A stretch of DNA of 38,649 nt, from the NCBI GenBank assembly GCA_002309655.1, contig DBXM01000023.1, forward strand, positions 53,761-92,409, in the 5' to 3' direction. Of this stretch, positions 23,804 through 32,634 are shown in pieces (the first letter of the stretch is position 1; the number at the start of each line of letters is the position of its first letter). The position numbers were made by a program, and so were the translations under genes. The notes below the pieces were generated by a model that had not been told where the DNA came from, ran no database searches, and saw only the letters and a program-made list of their open reading frames with translations. Origin of the DNA: Mageeibacillus sp. UBA1212 (lineage in GTDB: Bacteria > Bacillota > Clostridia > UBA1212).

Positions 23804-25267
23804 TTACATGCCCGCGATGATCCTAAGCATCTCCTTCACGAGCTCGTACATTCTCGCAGTCGACGGCGCGTTCAGCCGTTCGCGAACCGAGTGGACGTCC
23901 CTCAGATCCGGACCGAACGAAATCGCGTCGAGCCCTTCAATCTTCTCGGCGAAAACGCCGCACTCGAGGCCTGCGTGAATTCCCTCTACCCGCGCCTCGC
24001 CGCCGTAAACGTGTCTGTACGCCTCAAGCGCCACTTCGCGCAGCGCAGAATCCTTTTTGTACTCCCACGCCGGGTACTCGCCGCGCATTGCAGCAGTTCC
24101 GCCGCACGCCTCGACGATTGCCCTGACCTTTGCAAGCGTTTCGTACTTTTCCGTATAAACCGACGATCTGATCGAGCAGGAGAACGCGCAGAAGTTTTCC
24201 GACATGCGCAAAATACCTAAATTTAGGGAAGTCTGCACGAAGTTCGCGATTGTCCGGCTCATCTTCTGGATGCCGTCCGGCGTCGCAAAGAGCGCGGTCA
24301 GAACGGTTCTTGTGGAGTCGGAGGAGGCGGGGTCGTTCTCGGATTTGGACGGTTCGGCGGTCAGTAAGACGCCCGGATCGAACGTGCCGAGTTCATTCCT
24401 GAAGATAAGGTCGAACTTCCCGGCGAGCTCGAGGAAAGCCTCGCAGTCTTCGTTTTTGACGTCGACCTTTGCGTGCGCGACCTTCGGGATAACGTTGTCG
24501 AAATCGCCGCCGCTGATGTCCTCGAGCCGGACGTCAAGACCGTCCTGGGCCTCATACAGGAACCTCGCCAGAAGCTTGCAGGCGTTGCCGCGACCGCGGT
24601 TTATGTCAGCGCCCGAATGGCCTCCCATCAGTCCGCCGACAGTCACCTCAAAGCAGGAATACTCCTCCTCCGGAACCGATTCACGAACCACCGGAATGCT
24701 CGAGTTGCACCGCATGCCGCCCGCGCACGACACCGTGAAAACGCCCTCCTCCTCGCTGTCGAGGTTGATGAGCATCTTGCCTTCAAGGTTCGAAACGTCC
24801 AGCTTCCCGGCGCCCACAAGGCTCGTCTCCTCGTCGATAGTGAAAAGCGCCTCGATCGCGGGGTGGGCAAACGTGTCGTCGTCAAGAATCGCCATCGCCG
24901 TCGCCACGCCAATCGCGTTGTCGCCGCCCAGGGAAGATCTGTCGGCCCAAACCCACTCGCCGTCCGTCATAAGGCGCGGACCCTCCTTCGACATGTCGAG
25001 GTCGTTGTCCGGCGTTTTGGTGCAGACCATGTCGAGATGCCCCTGGATAATGACCGTCGGAGCGTTCTCGCAGCCGGGCGTGGCCGGCTTGTAAATGATG
25101 ACGTTGTTGACGTCGTCCTTGAAATATCTCAGTCCGCGCTCTTCCGCAAACCTGACGCAGAGCTCGCTGATCGGCCCGGTGTTCCCGGAACCGTGCGGCA
25201 CCGAACTCAGGTACTCGAAAAACGCGAAAACTTTCTCGGGCTTCAGCCCTTTAAGAATTCCTTCCAT
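23804..25267 (-). CDS. pepD: Aminoacyl-histidine dipeptidase (Xaa-His dipeptidase)
   Basis: Cytosolic M20-family zinc dipeptidase of the PepD/carnosinase type, 487 residues as is usual. Metal and catalytic residues are visible: His77-x-Asp79 in QGHLDMV, Asp116 in GGDNAIGV, Glu146-Glu147 in DEETSLVGAG, Asp170 in INLDSEEEG, and the C-terminal His in HAGLECGVF. The dimerisation lid lies in the middle (about 205-390). GAGG lies 5 nt before the ATG. It is 93 bp downstream of the large lipoprotein gene on the same strand and may be co-transcribed. It probably recycles amino acids from imported peptides. Confidence 0.96.
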   Translation of the reverse strand: MEGILKGLKPEKVFAFFEYLSSVPHGSGNTGPISELCVRFAEERGLRYFKDDVNNVIIYKPATPGCENAPTVIIQGHLDMVCTKTPDNDLDMSKEGPRLMTDGEWVWADRSSLGGDNAIGVATAMAILDDDTFAHPAIEALFTIDEETSLVGAGKLDVSNLEGKMLINLDSEEEGVFTVSCAGGMRCNSSIPVVRESVPEEEYSCFEVTVGGLMGGHSGADINRGRGNACKLLARFLYEAQDGLDVRLEDISGGDFDNVIPKVAHAKVDVKNEDCEAFLELAGKFDLIFRNELGTFDPGVLLTAEPSKSENDPASSDSTRTVLTALFATPDGIQKMSRTIANFVQTSLNLGILRMSENFCAFSCSIRSSVYTEKYETLAKVRAIVEACGGTAAMRGEYPAWEYKKDSALREVALEAYRHVYGGEARVEGIHAGLECGVFAEKIEGLDAISFGPDLRDVHSVRERLNAPSTARMYELVKEMLRIIAGM

Positions 25268-25360
25268 TTTAACCTCTTTAACCTCCGGCGTAGCGCGTCA
25301 GACCTTTCTTTTCGGAAAAAGCGCCGCGAGTCCGCCGTTCTTTCAAGCATCGGTTTTTCC

Positions 25361-27793
25361 CTATTTTTTGACAAAAGTCACCGATTTCAAATATATCACG
25401 TCCCCCGCTTCCGCCACCGAGAAGAAGTCGTAGCGCAGGTTGTGCATCTCGCCCGAATGCGTCGCGAAAGCGCTCATCGGCACCTCGAGCGTGTGGTATT
25501 CACCGTCGAAAATGTAATTGTCACGCGCCACGTTGTCCTCCGTCGGCTCGGTCACGTCCCCGGTGCAGAAGTACATCTCGAACCGGTACGACTTGTGTTT
25601 GTTCGTCTTCGGGATCATGTACTCCACAACGATTTTCGAGTAATCCTCCGCGTTTAAGGCGGCGCCCTGACCGCCGAGAAGCAGAAGAATGTTCACGTCC
25701 GCGCCGGAAACCGTAAGCTTCGCCGCCTTCTGTTCCGCGTCGTAGTAGACGTCCGCGTCCTTCACGAACGCAATCAGGTCCGTTCCAGCCTCGCTGTCGA
25801 ACAGGAAGACGCCCGGCTCCGCGGCCGCGGCGGACTTTTTGAGCGCGAAGGATTTGACGTAAATGACGTCTCCCGCGGCACAGTCGTTGAAGTAGTCGAA
25901 CCGGAACGCGTTGATAGTGCCGGTCCAGCACTCATTCGAGGCCACCGGGAACGAAACCGTGTGGTACTGTCCGTCCCGTTTCAGCGAAGAAGTCACCGAA
26001 TACCCCGCGAGAGGGCTCGCGTACTCGCCGCAGACCAGGAACAGCTCAGGTGTGTACCGCGCGAGAGCGTTCGTCTTCGGCAGCATGTACTCGATTTCGA
26101 CCGTGTCGAAGTCCTCCGCATTGAGCTCGTCCGCGGAATTGTTCACGAGGCTGAGGGCGGTGTAGACGTCGTACGCCTCCGTGACCGTCAGCTTCGCCGC
26201 GTGTTCCTCTTCGCTGTACTCGACCGTGGTGTTGTGGAGGTCGCCGAAAATCGCCTCGATCCCCTCGACCGAAAAGTCGATGAACGTAAAGTCGTAAAGC
26301 TCGTCCGTCCCCGTGCCCGGCTTGTTCAGCGAGAGGATCGCGTTGTACGAGAAGTCCTTCCGTTCCTTGAAGGTGCTTCTGATCTCCTCGACCGTGCCGG
26401 TGGTGATTAGGTAGCTGTACTCGATCGGCTCGAAGCTGACAAGCCTGATCTCGCTCCGCGGCGCGAAATAGTTGGTCGAATCCGACTCGGAGCTCTTCGA
26501 TTTGTCGTATTTGTACCTTCCCGCGTGGAAAATGTCGATGTTCGGCGTGTAGAGCCCGATTCCGTAGTTGTCGTCCGTGTTCACCCAGGCCGCCCAAGTC
26601 TCCGTGTCGCGCTTGGGAAGCTGGAAGACGTTCTCGCGGGCGTCGGCGGCGTTCGTCCAGTCGGGAAGATTCGGCTTGATCATCAGCGCGTCGTCGGTCC
26701 ACGGGTTCTTGCCGTAGTAGTACACGAACGTGTCGAGATAGCTGACCGTGTAGAACGCCGGCAGTTCCTGCAGGAAAAACGGGTGCGTGAAGCCGGAAAA
26801 ATCAACGAAACGGTTGAACGTGTTGATAACCTTCCCGTCCAGCGTGTATTTATTTTCCATGTACGAAGGCGTCAGGAAGCCGTTCTGCCCCCAGTCTTTC
26901 GCCTGAGTCTTGACGTAAACGCTGCCCTCTTCGCACGCGAAATCGATCAGCCGCGAAGCCGTCCCGTACTTGTCGCCGCCCTGCACCGGGTTGTAGTTCC
27001 ACGCGCTGCCGTTGAAGTCGCCCGGGTCGTAAACGCCCTCGATCTTCGGCGTCCCGTAGTAGGACTGCTGCACGAGCCTTCCCGTGTCGTGCTGGTTGAT
27101 CAGGTTCGCGAGTCCGGGAACGGTGCACTTTTTGTCGTAAATATAGGAAATTCCGCCGCCCCACGCGAGTCTTATTCCCAGCTTCAGGTAGTCGTTTTCG
27201 ACGTAGTAGTTGCCGAAGCCGTCCGTCGCGGGAATTTCCACAGTCTCCGTGGTCGCGGACTTCAGCAGGAAGAGATTTCTCTTCTCGACAAGGGGCTTTG
27301 CAGTGACCGAGACGATGCCGTCGAAAGCCGCGCCGTCAAGGAAGCCCTCAACAAGCGCGCTGAAAGAACCGTCGCTTGACGCCTCAAGGAAGAAGCTGTC
27401 CTTCGACTCGGCGCCCTTCGCGTCCTTGAAAACGACGTCGATCTCAAAAGGTCCCGAGCACCTGTAGCCGAACGTCACGCGGTTGAACCCGTACCCGAAA
27501 TTCACCGACGAAAAGGTTATTCTGGTCTCGCTCTCCGTTTTGAACATGCCGTCCTTAACCTCCGTGAAGCCCTCCACGCCGTACTCCAGACCGTAACCGG
27601 TGCGGCACGTGAACGCCCCGTTCTTCTCCTTCAGCGTGAAATCGTCGTATTTCGTCTCCGCGGTTCCGTTTTTTCCACCGTCGTCCGGTCCGTCGCCCCG
27701 GTTCCTGTCGCATCCGGGAATCGCCACCGCCGACGTGGTCAGTACCATCGCCGCGAGAACCCCCGCCAATATTCCGGTTCGTGAAATCTTCAT
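25361..27793 (-). CDS. Large surface lipoprotein with duplicated C-terminal beta modules
   Basis: An 810-residue predicted lipoprotein not assigned to a named family. The signal ends at Cys28 (IPGC), followed by an Asp/Gly linker. The central part (about 30-480) is rich in Trp and Tyr, with motifs such as AWGGGISYIYDKKC, INQHDTGRLVQQSYYG and WNYNPVQGGDKYG, like carbohydrate-active or carbohydrate-binding beta-sandwich proteins. Two related modules of about 145 residues follow (about 500-650 and 660-810). Both share AAKLTV, LNAEDF/Y, VEYM-PKTN and GDVIYVKS/LKS, so they arose by duplication and resemble carbohydrate-binding modules. The ATG at 27793 has AAGGTGA 5 nt upstream; an upstream extension lacks support. 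A strong promoter lies at 27862-27890. Confidence 0.85.
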   Translation of the reverse strand: MKISRTGILAGVLAAMVLTTSAVAIPGCDRNRGDGPDDGGKNGTAETKYDDFTLKEKNGAFTCRTGYGLEYGVEGFTEVKDGMFKTESETRITFSSVNFGYGFNRVTFGYRCSGPFEIDVVFKDAKGAESKDSFFLEASSDGSFSALVEGFLDGAAFDGIVSVTAKPLVEKRNLFLLKSATTETVEIPATDGFGNYYVENDYLKLGIRLAWGGGISYIYDKKCTVPGLANLINQHDTGRLVQQSYYGTPKIEGVYDPGDFNGSAWNYNPVQGGDKYGTASRLIDFACEEGSVYVKTQAKDWGQNGFLTPSYMENKYTLDGKVINTFNRFVDFSGFTHPFFLQELPAFYTVSYLDTFVYYYGKNPWTDDALMIKPNLPDWTNAADARENVFQLPKRDTETWAAWVNTDDNYGIGLYTPNIDIFHAGRYKYDKSKSSESDSTNYFAPRSEIRLVSFEPIEYSYLITTGTVEEIRSTFKERKDFSYNAILSLNKPGTGTDELYDFTFIDFSVEGIEAIFGDLHNTTVEYSEEEHAAKLTVTEAYDVYTALSLVNNSADELNAEDFDTVEIEYMLPKTNALARYTPELFLVCGEYASPLAGYSVTSSLKRDGQYHTVSFPVASNECWTGTINAFRFDYFNDCAAGDVIYVKSFALKKSAAAAEPGVFLFDSEAGTDLIAFVKDADVYYDAEQKAAKLTVSGADVNILLLLGGQGAALNAEDYSKIVVEYMIPKTNKHKSYRFEMYFCTGDVTEPTEDNVARDNYIFDGEYHTLEVPMSAFATHSGEMHNLRYDFFSVAEAGDVIYLKSVTFVKK

Positions 27794-27861
27794 AATTCTC
27801 ACCTTTAAAACTCTTGTTAAAACGCCGCAGCGCGGATTTTTCACGGTTTCCGCACATGCCG

Positions 27862-27890
27862 ATTATACTACCGGCAGGCGGTTTTTTCAA
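27862..27890 (-). promoter_or_regulatory. Promoter of the 810-residue lipoprotein gene
   Basis: On the minus strand TTGAAA (27890-27885), exactly 17 bp, then a perfect TATAAT (27867-27862), about 70 bp upstream of the ATG. Confidence 0.75.
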
Positions 27891-27927
27891 TGTCGGCGGG
27901 TTTTATAATCCCCGCGCGCCGCAAGAC

Positions 27928-28260
27928 TTACCTCACCAGTTCGCCTTCAAAAAACCGTTCCTGAAAGCGGATGGCGTCCAGTATTTCAGCGTCCGTATAA
28001 TCCGACCCGTCTAATGAAACGACCCACTTGTCCTCGCAGTCGTTCAAGCGGTGGTAAACCGCGATCACCTTGCCCTCAAACCTTTCAAGCGGGCCGCCGG
28101 CTCCGAGTACGTAAACGTCCTGTTCCTCGCCGTCGCCGCCTGTCACTCCCTCAACGTACCCATAATTAACCGGGTAAATCAGGTCGGGGAAATCCGGGTG
28201 GCGGCTTCCCAAAGGGCGGTCGATAATTCCTTTAACGGTTTTGCCGATAACGGTCTTCAC
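27928..28260 (-). CDS. Small inorganic pyrophosphatase-like protein
   Basis: A 110-residue protein with the soluble pyrophosphatase-like pattern DRPLGSRHPDF, then YPVNYGYVEG, DGEEQDVYVLG and GKVIAVYHRLND. It is shorter than classical family I enzymes (about 175 residues) and belongs to a compact clostridial group annotated as pyrophosphatase-like; activity is not proved. The start is GTG at 28260, which overlaps the stop of the upstream gene as GTGA, with AGGA 4 nt before it, so translation is coupled. It ends the leftward operon that includes the serpin gene. Confidence 0.8.
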   Translation of the reverse strand: MKTVIGKTVKGIIDRPLGSRHPDFPDLIYPVNYGYVEGVTGGDGEEQDVYVLGAGGPLERFEGKVIAVYHRLNDCEDKWVVSLDGSDYTDAEILDAIRFQERFFEGELVR

Positions 28261-29252
28261 TTTTTCCTCTTTTTCTTTTCTTTCGGTTCTTTCTTCGTTT
28301 TCTGCTCTTTCTGTTCCTGCTTGCGGACCGTTTCCGCCATCGCCTCGTTGGCCTCTTCGTCCCAGACCAGCCTCTCCGGGCCGAGCGTACCGTACATCGT
28401 GTTCTCGAACGAGTACGTTCTCTTTCCGGTCTTGATCAGCTCGTCGTTTTCATAATCCTTGTCGAAAGTGCCAAGCCGCGCGAAAATATCCTGCGTGATC
28501 TCGAAGTCGTACTGCTCGCGACCTTCACGGCTGGTGTACATGATCTCCGCGAAGTAGCGTCCCGTGTCCGGGTCGTAATATGCCGTCCAGTTGTTGCCTT
28601 TTTTCTTAGTCGTCATTTCTTCTTTCACCTCTGAAATATTATGTGTTTCGTGAATTCCATATCCTTCGATCAGAACGGCCCTGCAGGGCGAACCGTCCGC
28701 GCCGGCCAAGTTTAGAGGCGCCGCGCACAATAAATAGACGCCCCCGGGAACCTCCGCCAGCCGTATCCCTTCAAGCAGCACCGCGCCGGCTCCGAGAAGA
28801 ATCAGATGCACCTCCGCCGGCGCTTCCTCCGGTCCCACGGTCTGCGACTCGTTCCCCAGCAGAAGTATCCCTGCCGCGGCGAATACTTTGGCCGCCTCTG
28901 CCGACACCACCGCCGGGCCCTTTATCAGTATTCTCTTCCACGCTTCCGTGTCAAGGCGCCTCGCCTTTTCAATCATTTCCGCGGCTTCGGCGCCCGTAAC
29001 CACCCCTTCATGTTCCGCCACGAAAGCCGGCCCAACGAACGCCTCAAGCCCGATTTTGTCCACCGTTTTTCCGTCACTCAGAAAATGGAACGGCGCGTCG
29101 ACGTGGGTGCCGTTGTGGGCGCATATACTGAACGCCGACAGGTTGCACGGGGCGCCCTTCTCTATAGAGGCGAGCACCTTCTTTTCAGGCGCCGGGTCAC
29201 CGGGGTACACCCTGCAGCCGAACACTTCCTGGGAAATATCGTAGATTTTCAT
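28257..29252 (-). CDS. Cyclase-family (kynurenine-formamidase-like) protein joined to an extra C-terminal domain
   Basis: A 331-residue frame. Residues 1-205 form a PF04199-type metal-dependent cyclase/amidohydrolase with the signature HNGTHVDAPFHF (His46, His50, Asp52, His56) and a C-terminal CRAVLIEG. Residues 213-331 are a different sequence: MTTKKKGNNWTAYYDPDTG, a mostly polar alpha/beta part and a very basic Lys-rich end. The Met at residue 213 (ATG at 28616) has its own GAGGTGA 8 nt upstream, so a separate 119-residue protein may also be made. Either the cyclase stop was lost or two proteins are encoded in one frame. AGAGGA lies 6 nt before the first ATG. It follows the serpin gene by 76 nt. 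Confidence 0.85.
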   Translation of the reverse strand: MKIYDISQEVFGCRVYPGDPAPEKKVLASIEKGAPCNLSAFSICAHNGTHVDAPFHFLSDGKTVDKIGLEAFVGPAFVAEHEGVVTGAEAAEMIEKARRLDTEAWKRILIKGPAVVSAEAAKVFAAAGILLLGNESQTVGPEEAPAEVHLILLGAGAVLLEGIRLAEVPGGVYLLCAAPLNLAGADGSPCRAVLIEGYGIHETHNISEVKEEMTTKKKGNNWTAYYDPDTGRYFAEIMYTSREGREQYDFEITQDIFARLGTFDKDYENDELIKTGKRTYSFENTMYGTLGPERLVWDEEANEAMAETVRKQEQKEQKTKKEPKEKKKRKK

Positions 29253-29328
29253 ACTATGTCCTCTGTTAAATCACCGGTTGCTGCGCCGCCGGCGCCCCCG
29301 GCAAAGCTTATGCAAACTCTTTGTCGCG

Positions 29329-30567
29329 TCAGCGGAACACCGCGCCTTCAAACAGGTTGACCGCCGCATACGCCTCTCCGGACTCTCCGGACGACGGCAG
29401 CGACCCAATATAAAACGTGAACGGCCTGTTGACGTCAAACACGACCGGCCGCGCCGGCGAAGCCCCTGCCTTTTCGGCCAAAACACCTGTCACGGCGGCC
29501 GCCTCGACGCCCTTTTCGTCGAGCTTGAGCCTCGTTTTCTGTATGATGTCGGAGACCTTGACTTGCATCTCGGGAAGCATCTTCCCGAAGTCGGCCCCGT
29601 CCTCAAACGCAGCCGTCGCGCCCCGCCCTTTCAGGAACTCGCACAGTTCTTTGCCGCCCAGTTCCGTCTCGATGTCGAGCTTCGGGATAAGTACCTTCAC
29701 TCTCTTGGGCTCCGCCTTCGCAATCTTCTTCTCGATGCCGGTCGTGTCGCCGATAACGAACGTCATGTATATCCCGTAGTTCATTCCGACGGCGCAGAGT
29801 TCGGTCACGGCGTCCTTGTAATATAAATAATACCTCGTACCCCCTATGTAGTCTTTTGAGACCTTCTCGCCGCCTGCGGTCGTAAAATCTCTCTTTCCCG
29901 CGTCGGTAAACTTGTGGCTCCACGAGTTCCGGTAGTAAAGCGCGTTCATCAGGACCACCTTGAGGGCCGACACGTCGTAGGTTTCGGGAATGAGTTCGGG
30001 AATCATTCCCTCCGTTTTTTCGTCCGCCCAGGCGTTCACGCGCTTTATCACGTCGGATTTATTGAATTTGAAGCATTCCGCGTCGTAATACCCGACGGCT
30101 TTTTTGTAGCTCTCGAGAAAGTCTTCGGTGTCTTCGTTTTTCCAGATCGAATTCGCGACCCTGAGCGCGCCGGAAGGTCTTTCCTCGCCGTACACGCCGC
30201 TGTCATCTTCGTCGTAAACCCGCTGAGCGTCGGCGAGTGCCTTTTCAAACCGTTCTGCCAGGGCGTTGACACGGTCCGTATATTCGCGAAACTCGTTGTA
30301 CGACATTCCCGCGGCCTTCAGAAGCTGTTCCCGCGTCTCTCCGTCTGCGCCCTCCAGCAAAAGTCCGAGCGCAAACATGAACGAAACCGGCGACACCATA
30401 AAGTTCCCGTCGGTGTTCTGGGCCGCAAACGAGAGAAGCGCGGCGTCAAAAGAGGCCTCCCGCCAGTCCGCCTGCCAGCCCTTATTTTTGTACGAAGTTG
30501 AACACGACGCCGTGCACGCAAGAAGCGCGGCGCATATCACGAGACAAACTATCCTTCTTATTCTCAT
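29329..30567 (-). CDS. Lipoprotein serpin (serine/cysteine protease inhibitor)
   Basis: A 412-residue secreted suicide inhibitor of proteases. The signal has a lipobox at Cys18 or Cys22, so it should be displayed on the cell surface. The serpin fold is complete: NFMVSPVSFMFALGLLLEGA near 53-72, an NALYYRNSW segment near 225-233 (usual NAxYFKxxW) and NRPFTFYI near 381. The reactive-centre hinge DEKGVEAAAVTG is intact, with small residues that allow loop insertion as in inhibitory serpins. The loop after it (VLAEKAGASPARP) is about four residues longer than in antitrypsin, so the P1 residue cannot be fixed; small residues dominate. GGAGG lies 9 nt before the ATG. It is inside a leftward operon. 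Confidence 0.95.
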   Translation of the reverse strand: MRIRRIVCLVICAALLACTASCSTSYKNKGWQADWREASFDAALLSFAAQNTDGNFMVSPVSFMFALGLLLEGADGETREQLLKAAGMSYNEFREYTDRVNALAERFEKALADAQRVYDEDDSGVYGEERPSGALRVANSIWKNEDTEDFLESYKKAVGYYDAECFKFNKSDVIKRVNAWADEKTEGMIPELIPETYDVSALKVVLMNALYYRNSWSHKFTDAGKRDFTTAGGEKVSKDYIGGTRYYLYYKDAVTELCAVGMNYGIYMTFVIGDTTGIEKKIAKAEPKRVKVLIPKLDIETELGGKELCEFLKGRGATAAFEDGADFGKMLPEMQVKVSDIIQKTRLKLDEKGVEAAAVTGVLAEKAGASPARPVVFDVNRPFTFYIGSLPSSGESGEAYAAVNLFEGAVFR

Positions 30568-30586
30568 TTTGCACGTCCTCCCGCCC

Positions 30587-31258
30587 CTACCTCAGGCTCT
30601 TCAAATATTCCTTATGCTCCTCCGTCACCCGGAAACTCTCCAGCGCCTTTTGGATGGCCTTCCTGTGGACCCACTCCTCCAGCCGCCGTTCCTCGAAATA
30701 CTTCACGGTCTCGTCGTACCGTTTGGCCAGCGCGGTCGCAAAGTACCACGCAATCATCATCTTCAAATAATAGTCGTCGCCCTTTTTCGACGCCACCAGC
30801 TCCGGGAACTCCTCGCGAAAATCCTCGCCCAGGAACTCGTTCATGAGCATCCTGATCCCGAACCTGGCGGTGTAGACATGGTCCGACGCCACCCACTTCC
30901 TTATATAAGGCAGCAGCCTTTCGTGGTTCTTCGTGAACGCCTTCGGAGTCGCCTGGTCCGACGCCGGCCAGCAGTCGACGTAGGGCAGGAACGCCTCGAC
31001 CCCCTTCACGCACTCGTCGAAGTCCTTGATCATCGCCAGCACGAAAAAGTGAATCAGATTCTCCTCGTAGTACCTGTGCGGCAGGTCTTTGAGGAACTCC
31101 TCCGCCTTCCCGCTCGCGAAGACTTCCTTGGCAATTCTCCGCATATCCGGAGTCCTGACGCCAAGTATCGTTTCCGCGGGAATGTTCGGCACCAGCTTCG
31201 CCTGAAAATCCCTGTATTCCGGGTCTCTCACTTCGATAAGTTTGTCGTAAAGATCCAT
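30587..31258 (-). CDS. AlkD-like DNA alkylation repair protein
   Basis: A 223-residue all-helical HEAT-repeat DNA glycosylase-like protein. AlkD enzymes excise bulky or positively charged alkylated bases without base flipping. Features include ILGVRTPDMRRIAKEV near 31-46, YYEENLIHFFVL near 63-74, VDCWPASD near 93-100 with the Trp/Asp pair of the active cleft, and ARFGIRMLMNEFL near 131-143. The start ATG is 5 nt after the stop of an unknown gene, and the serpin gene follows after 19 nt. Activity on alkylated DNA is likely but substrates vary in this family. Confidence 0.92.
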   Translation of the reverse strand: MDLYDKLIEVRDPEYRDFQAKLVPNIPAETILGVRTPDMRRIAKEVFASGKAEEFLKDLPHRYYEENLIHFFVLAMIKDFDECVKGVEAFLPYVDCWPASDQATPKAFTKNHERLLPYIRKWVASDHVYTARFGIRMLMNEFLGEDFREEFPELVASKKGDDYYLKMMIAWYFATALAKRYDETVKYFEERRLEEWVHRKAIQKALESFRVTEEHKEYLKSLR

Positions 31259-31263
31259 CTGTT

Positions 31264-31689
31264 TTACCTCTTCCCGAAGCCTTTGTCCTGCCCGCTCAGT
31301 ATTTTCGCGAGTCCGTCCTTGAAGTCACGGTAGTGCGCCGGGAACCGCTGCGAACCGGTCGCGTAAATTTCACGATCTCCGTTGACCTTCGCCTTCAGAA
31401 TGAAATTCGTGCCGTCCTTGAGCCCCTTCGGCCGATTCCCGTGAAAACCGTCCCACGAAAGCAGCCGGCATTTGTTCAAAAGCTTCAGCGCCCTGTCCGC
31501 GGAACACACGGCGCGCTTCGTAAGCCGCCGCACCTCTTCGCCTTCAACGTACCCGACCGCGTACTGAGAGACCTCCGCGCCGCCATCTTTCATTACAATC
31601 TCGTAGTCGGCAACGTGGCGCATCCCGCTCGTGTGGAGCGTGACCGTCTCAAAGGATTTGATTTTCCCGAAAAGATTAATCAGCCGCAT
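31264..31689 (-). CDS. Conserved-looking protein of unknown function (141 residues)
   Basis: A 141-residue soluble protein that I do not recognise. It has no signal peptide or membrane helix. The middle holds WDGFHGNRPKGLKDGTNFIL, and the ends are basic (final DKGFGKR). The ATG at 31689 was chosen over an in-frame TTG 15 nt upstream; neither has a strong ribosome site. It lies 37 nt after the gene at 31727-32419 and 5 nt before the AlkD-like gene, so it is an operon member. No catalytic motif is evident. Confidence 0.75.
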   Translation of the reverse strand: MRLINLFGKIKSFETVTLHTSGMRHVADYEIVMKDGGAEVSQYAVGYVEGEEVRRLTKRAVCSADRALKLLNKCRLLSWDGFHGNRPKGLKDGTNFILKAKVNGDREIYATGSQRFPAHYRDFKDGLAKILSGQDKGFGKR

Positions 31690-31726
31690 CGCAAGCCCCC
31701 GCAAAGCCCCGCTTTTTCAAATTTTT

Positions 31727-32419
31727 TCAAGCCTGTTCCTGGTTCTGTTCCTGTTGATTCTTCCGCTTCCCGTGCCGGCGGTTGGCCGCCTCCAGAAAGC
31801 GCCCGAGCATTCCGTTTGACAGAAGCTGTTCCCGCAGCCTCTCCGGAAAGTGGTCCGCGAACGCCTCCAAGTCGCAGCCCGCGTAGAAGTTTCTCGGCAG
31901 TTTGTTCGCGATTTCACCGCCGCCGTAGCTGCCCGCGGAGCTTCCCGGCGTAAAGCAGTTGTAGTGAATGTCAGCCGAGCCGTTCGGGTGGAAGCGCAGC
32001 GTGATTATGTCGAATTCGTGATGTGTTTCGTCGTTGTCGTCGGCGAGATGAATGTCGCAGTGAAGAAACTTCAGCCCCTTCTCCCGCGCGAACTCCTCCG
32101 CGAACGTATCGTACTCGCCGCGAATCAGAACCTTGTTTTTGCGCAGCCGCTTGTCGATCTCAGGCGTGGTGGCGACGGATTCGACCGTTCGTGCAAGAAT
32201 GAGACAGCTGATGTCCGGGAACGCGTCCAAAAACCCCTCCCTAAGCGCCGTAAAGCCCTCCTTCACGTCCAGAACGTCGTATTCCTTCGCCCAGTCGCCG
32301 TCCGTCGCGGGGAACACGTCGGTGTCCTCCCGGCACAGGTCGCCTTCGCCTTCAACCTCAAGAAGGCCGCTGTAGTGGTTTATGTAGACCGTTTTATCGT
32401 TGCGATTTGAAAAATACAT
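31727..32419 (-). CDS. Protein of unknown function, first gene of the serpin operon
   Basis: A 230-residue soluble protein not matched to a family. No signal peptide is seen. It is rich in acidic residues and has a block of His/Asp residues (HLADDNDETHHEFD near 144-157) that could bind metal. A Gly/Ser segment near 177-186 follows, and the C-terminus is Gln/Lys/Arg-rich. The ATG at 32419 has GGAGG 7 nt upstream. A longer frame starting at 32500 is ruled out because the promoter -10 box (32491-32496) would lie inside it. It heads the leftward operon with the AlkD-like protein, serpin and cyclase genes. Confidence 0.8.
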   Translation of the reverse strand: MYFSNRNDKTVYINHYSGLLEVEGEGDLCREDTDVFPATDGDWAKEYDVLDVKEGFTALREGFLDAFPDISCLILARTVESVATTPEIDKRLRKNKVLIRGEYDTFAEEFAREKGLKFLHCDIHLADDNDETHHEFDIITLRFHPNGSADIHYNCFTPGSSAGSYGGGEIANKLPRNFYAGCDLEAFADHFPERLREQLLSNGMLGRFLEAANRRHGKRKNQQEQNQEQA

Positions 32420-32490
32420 GGCTGTTCCTCCCGCGGCAACTATTTCAGAGCTTCTGTTTTCCGGTTTTAATGCATAGAACATCAAAGCAT

Positions 32491-32519
32491 ATCCTACCAT
32501 AAACGGCAGCCGTTTTCAA
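32491..32519 (-). promoter_or_regulatory. Promoter of the serpin operon
   Basis: On the minus strand TTGAAA (32519-32514), 17 bp, then extended -10 TGG-TAGGAT (32496-32491). It fixes the first translation start at 32419. Confidence 0.6.
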
Positions 32520-32605
32520 GCGCCGCCGCGGGATTGGTTCAAGCAGGCGTTCCCGATTCCGCGTGAATAATCCTTTAAAAACCCCAAAACCCCGCGCCCT
32601 GATTC

Positions 32606-32634
32606 TTGACAATTCCCGCCGTTTGAGATACACT
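32606..32634 (+). promoter_or_regulatory. Promoter of the DUF937 gene
   Basis: A perfect TTGACA (32606-32611), 17 bp, then TACACT (32629-32634), 4 of 6 matches, pointing to the ATG at 32759. Confidence 0.6.
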
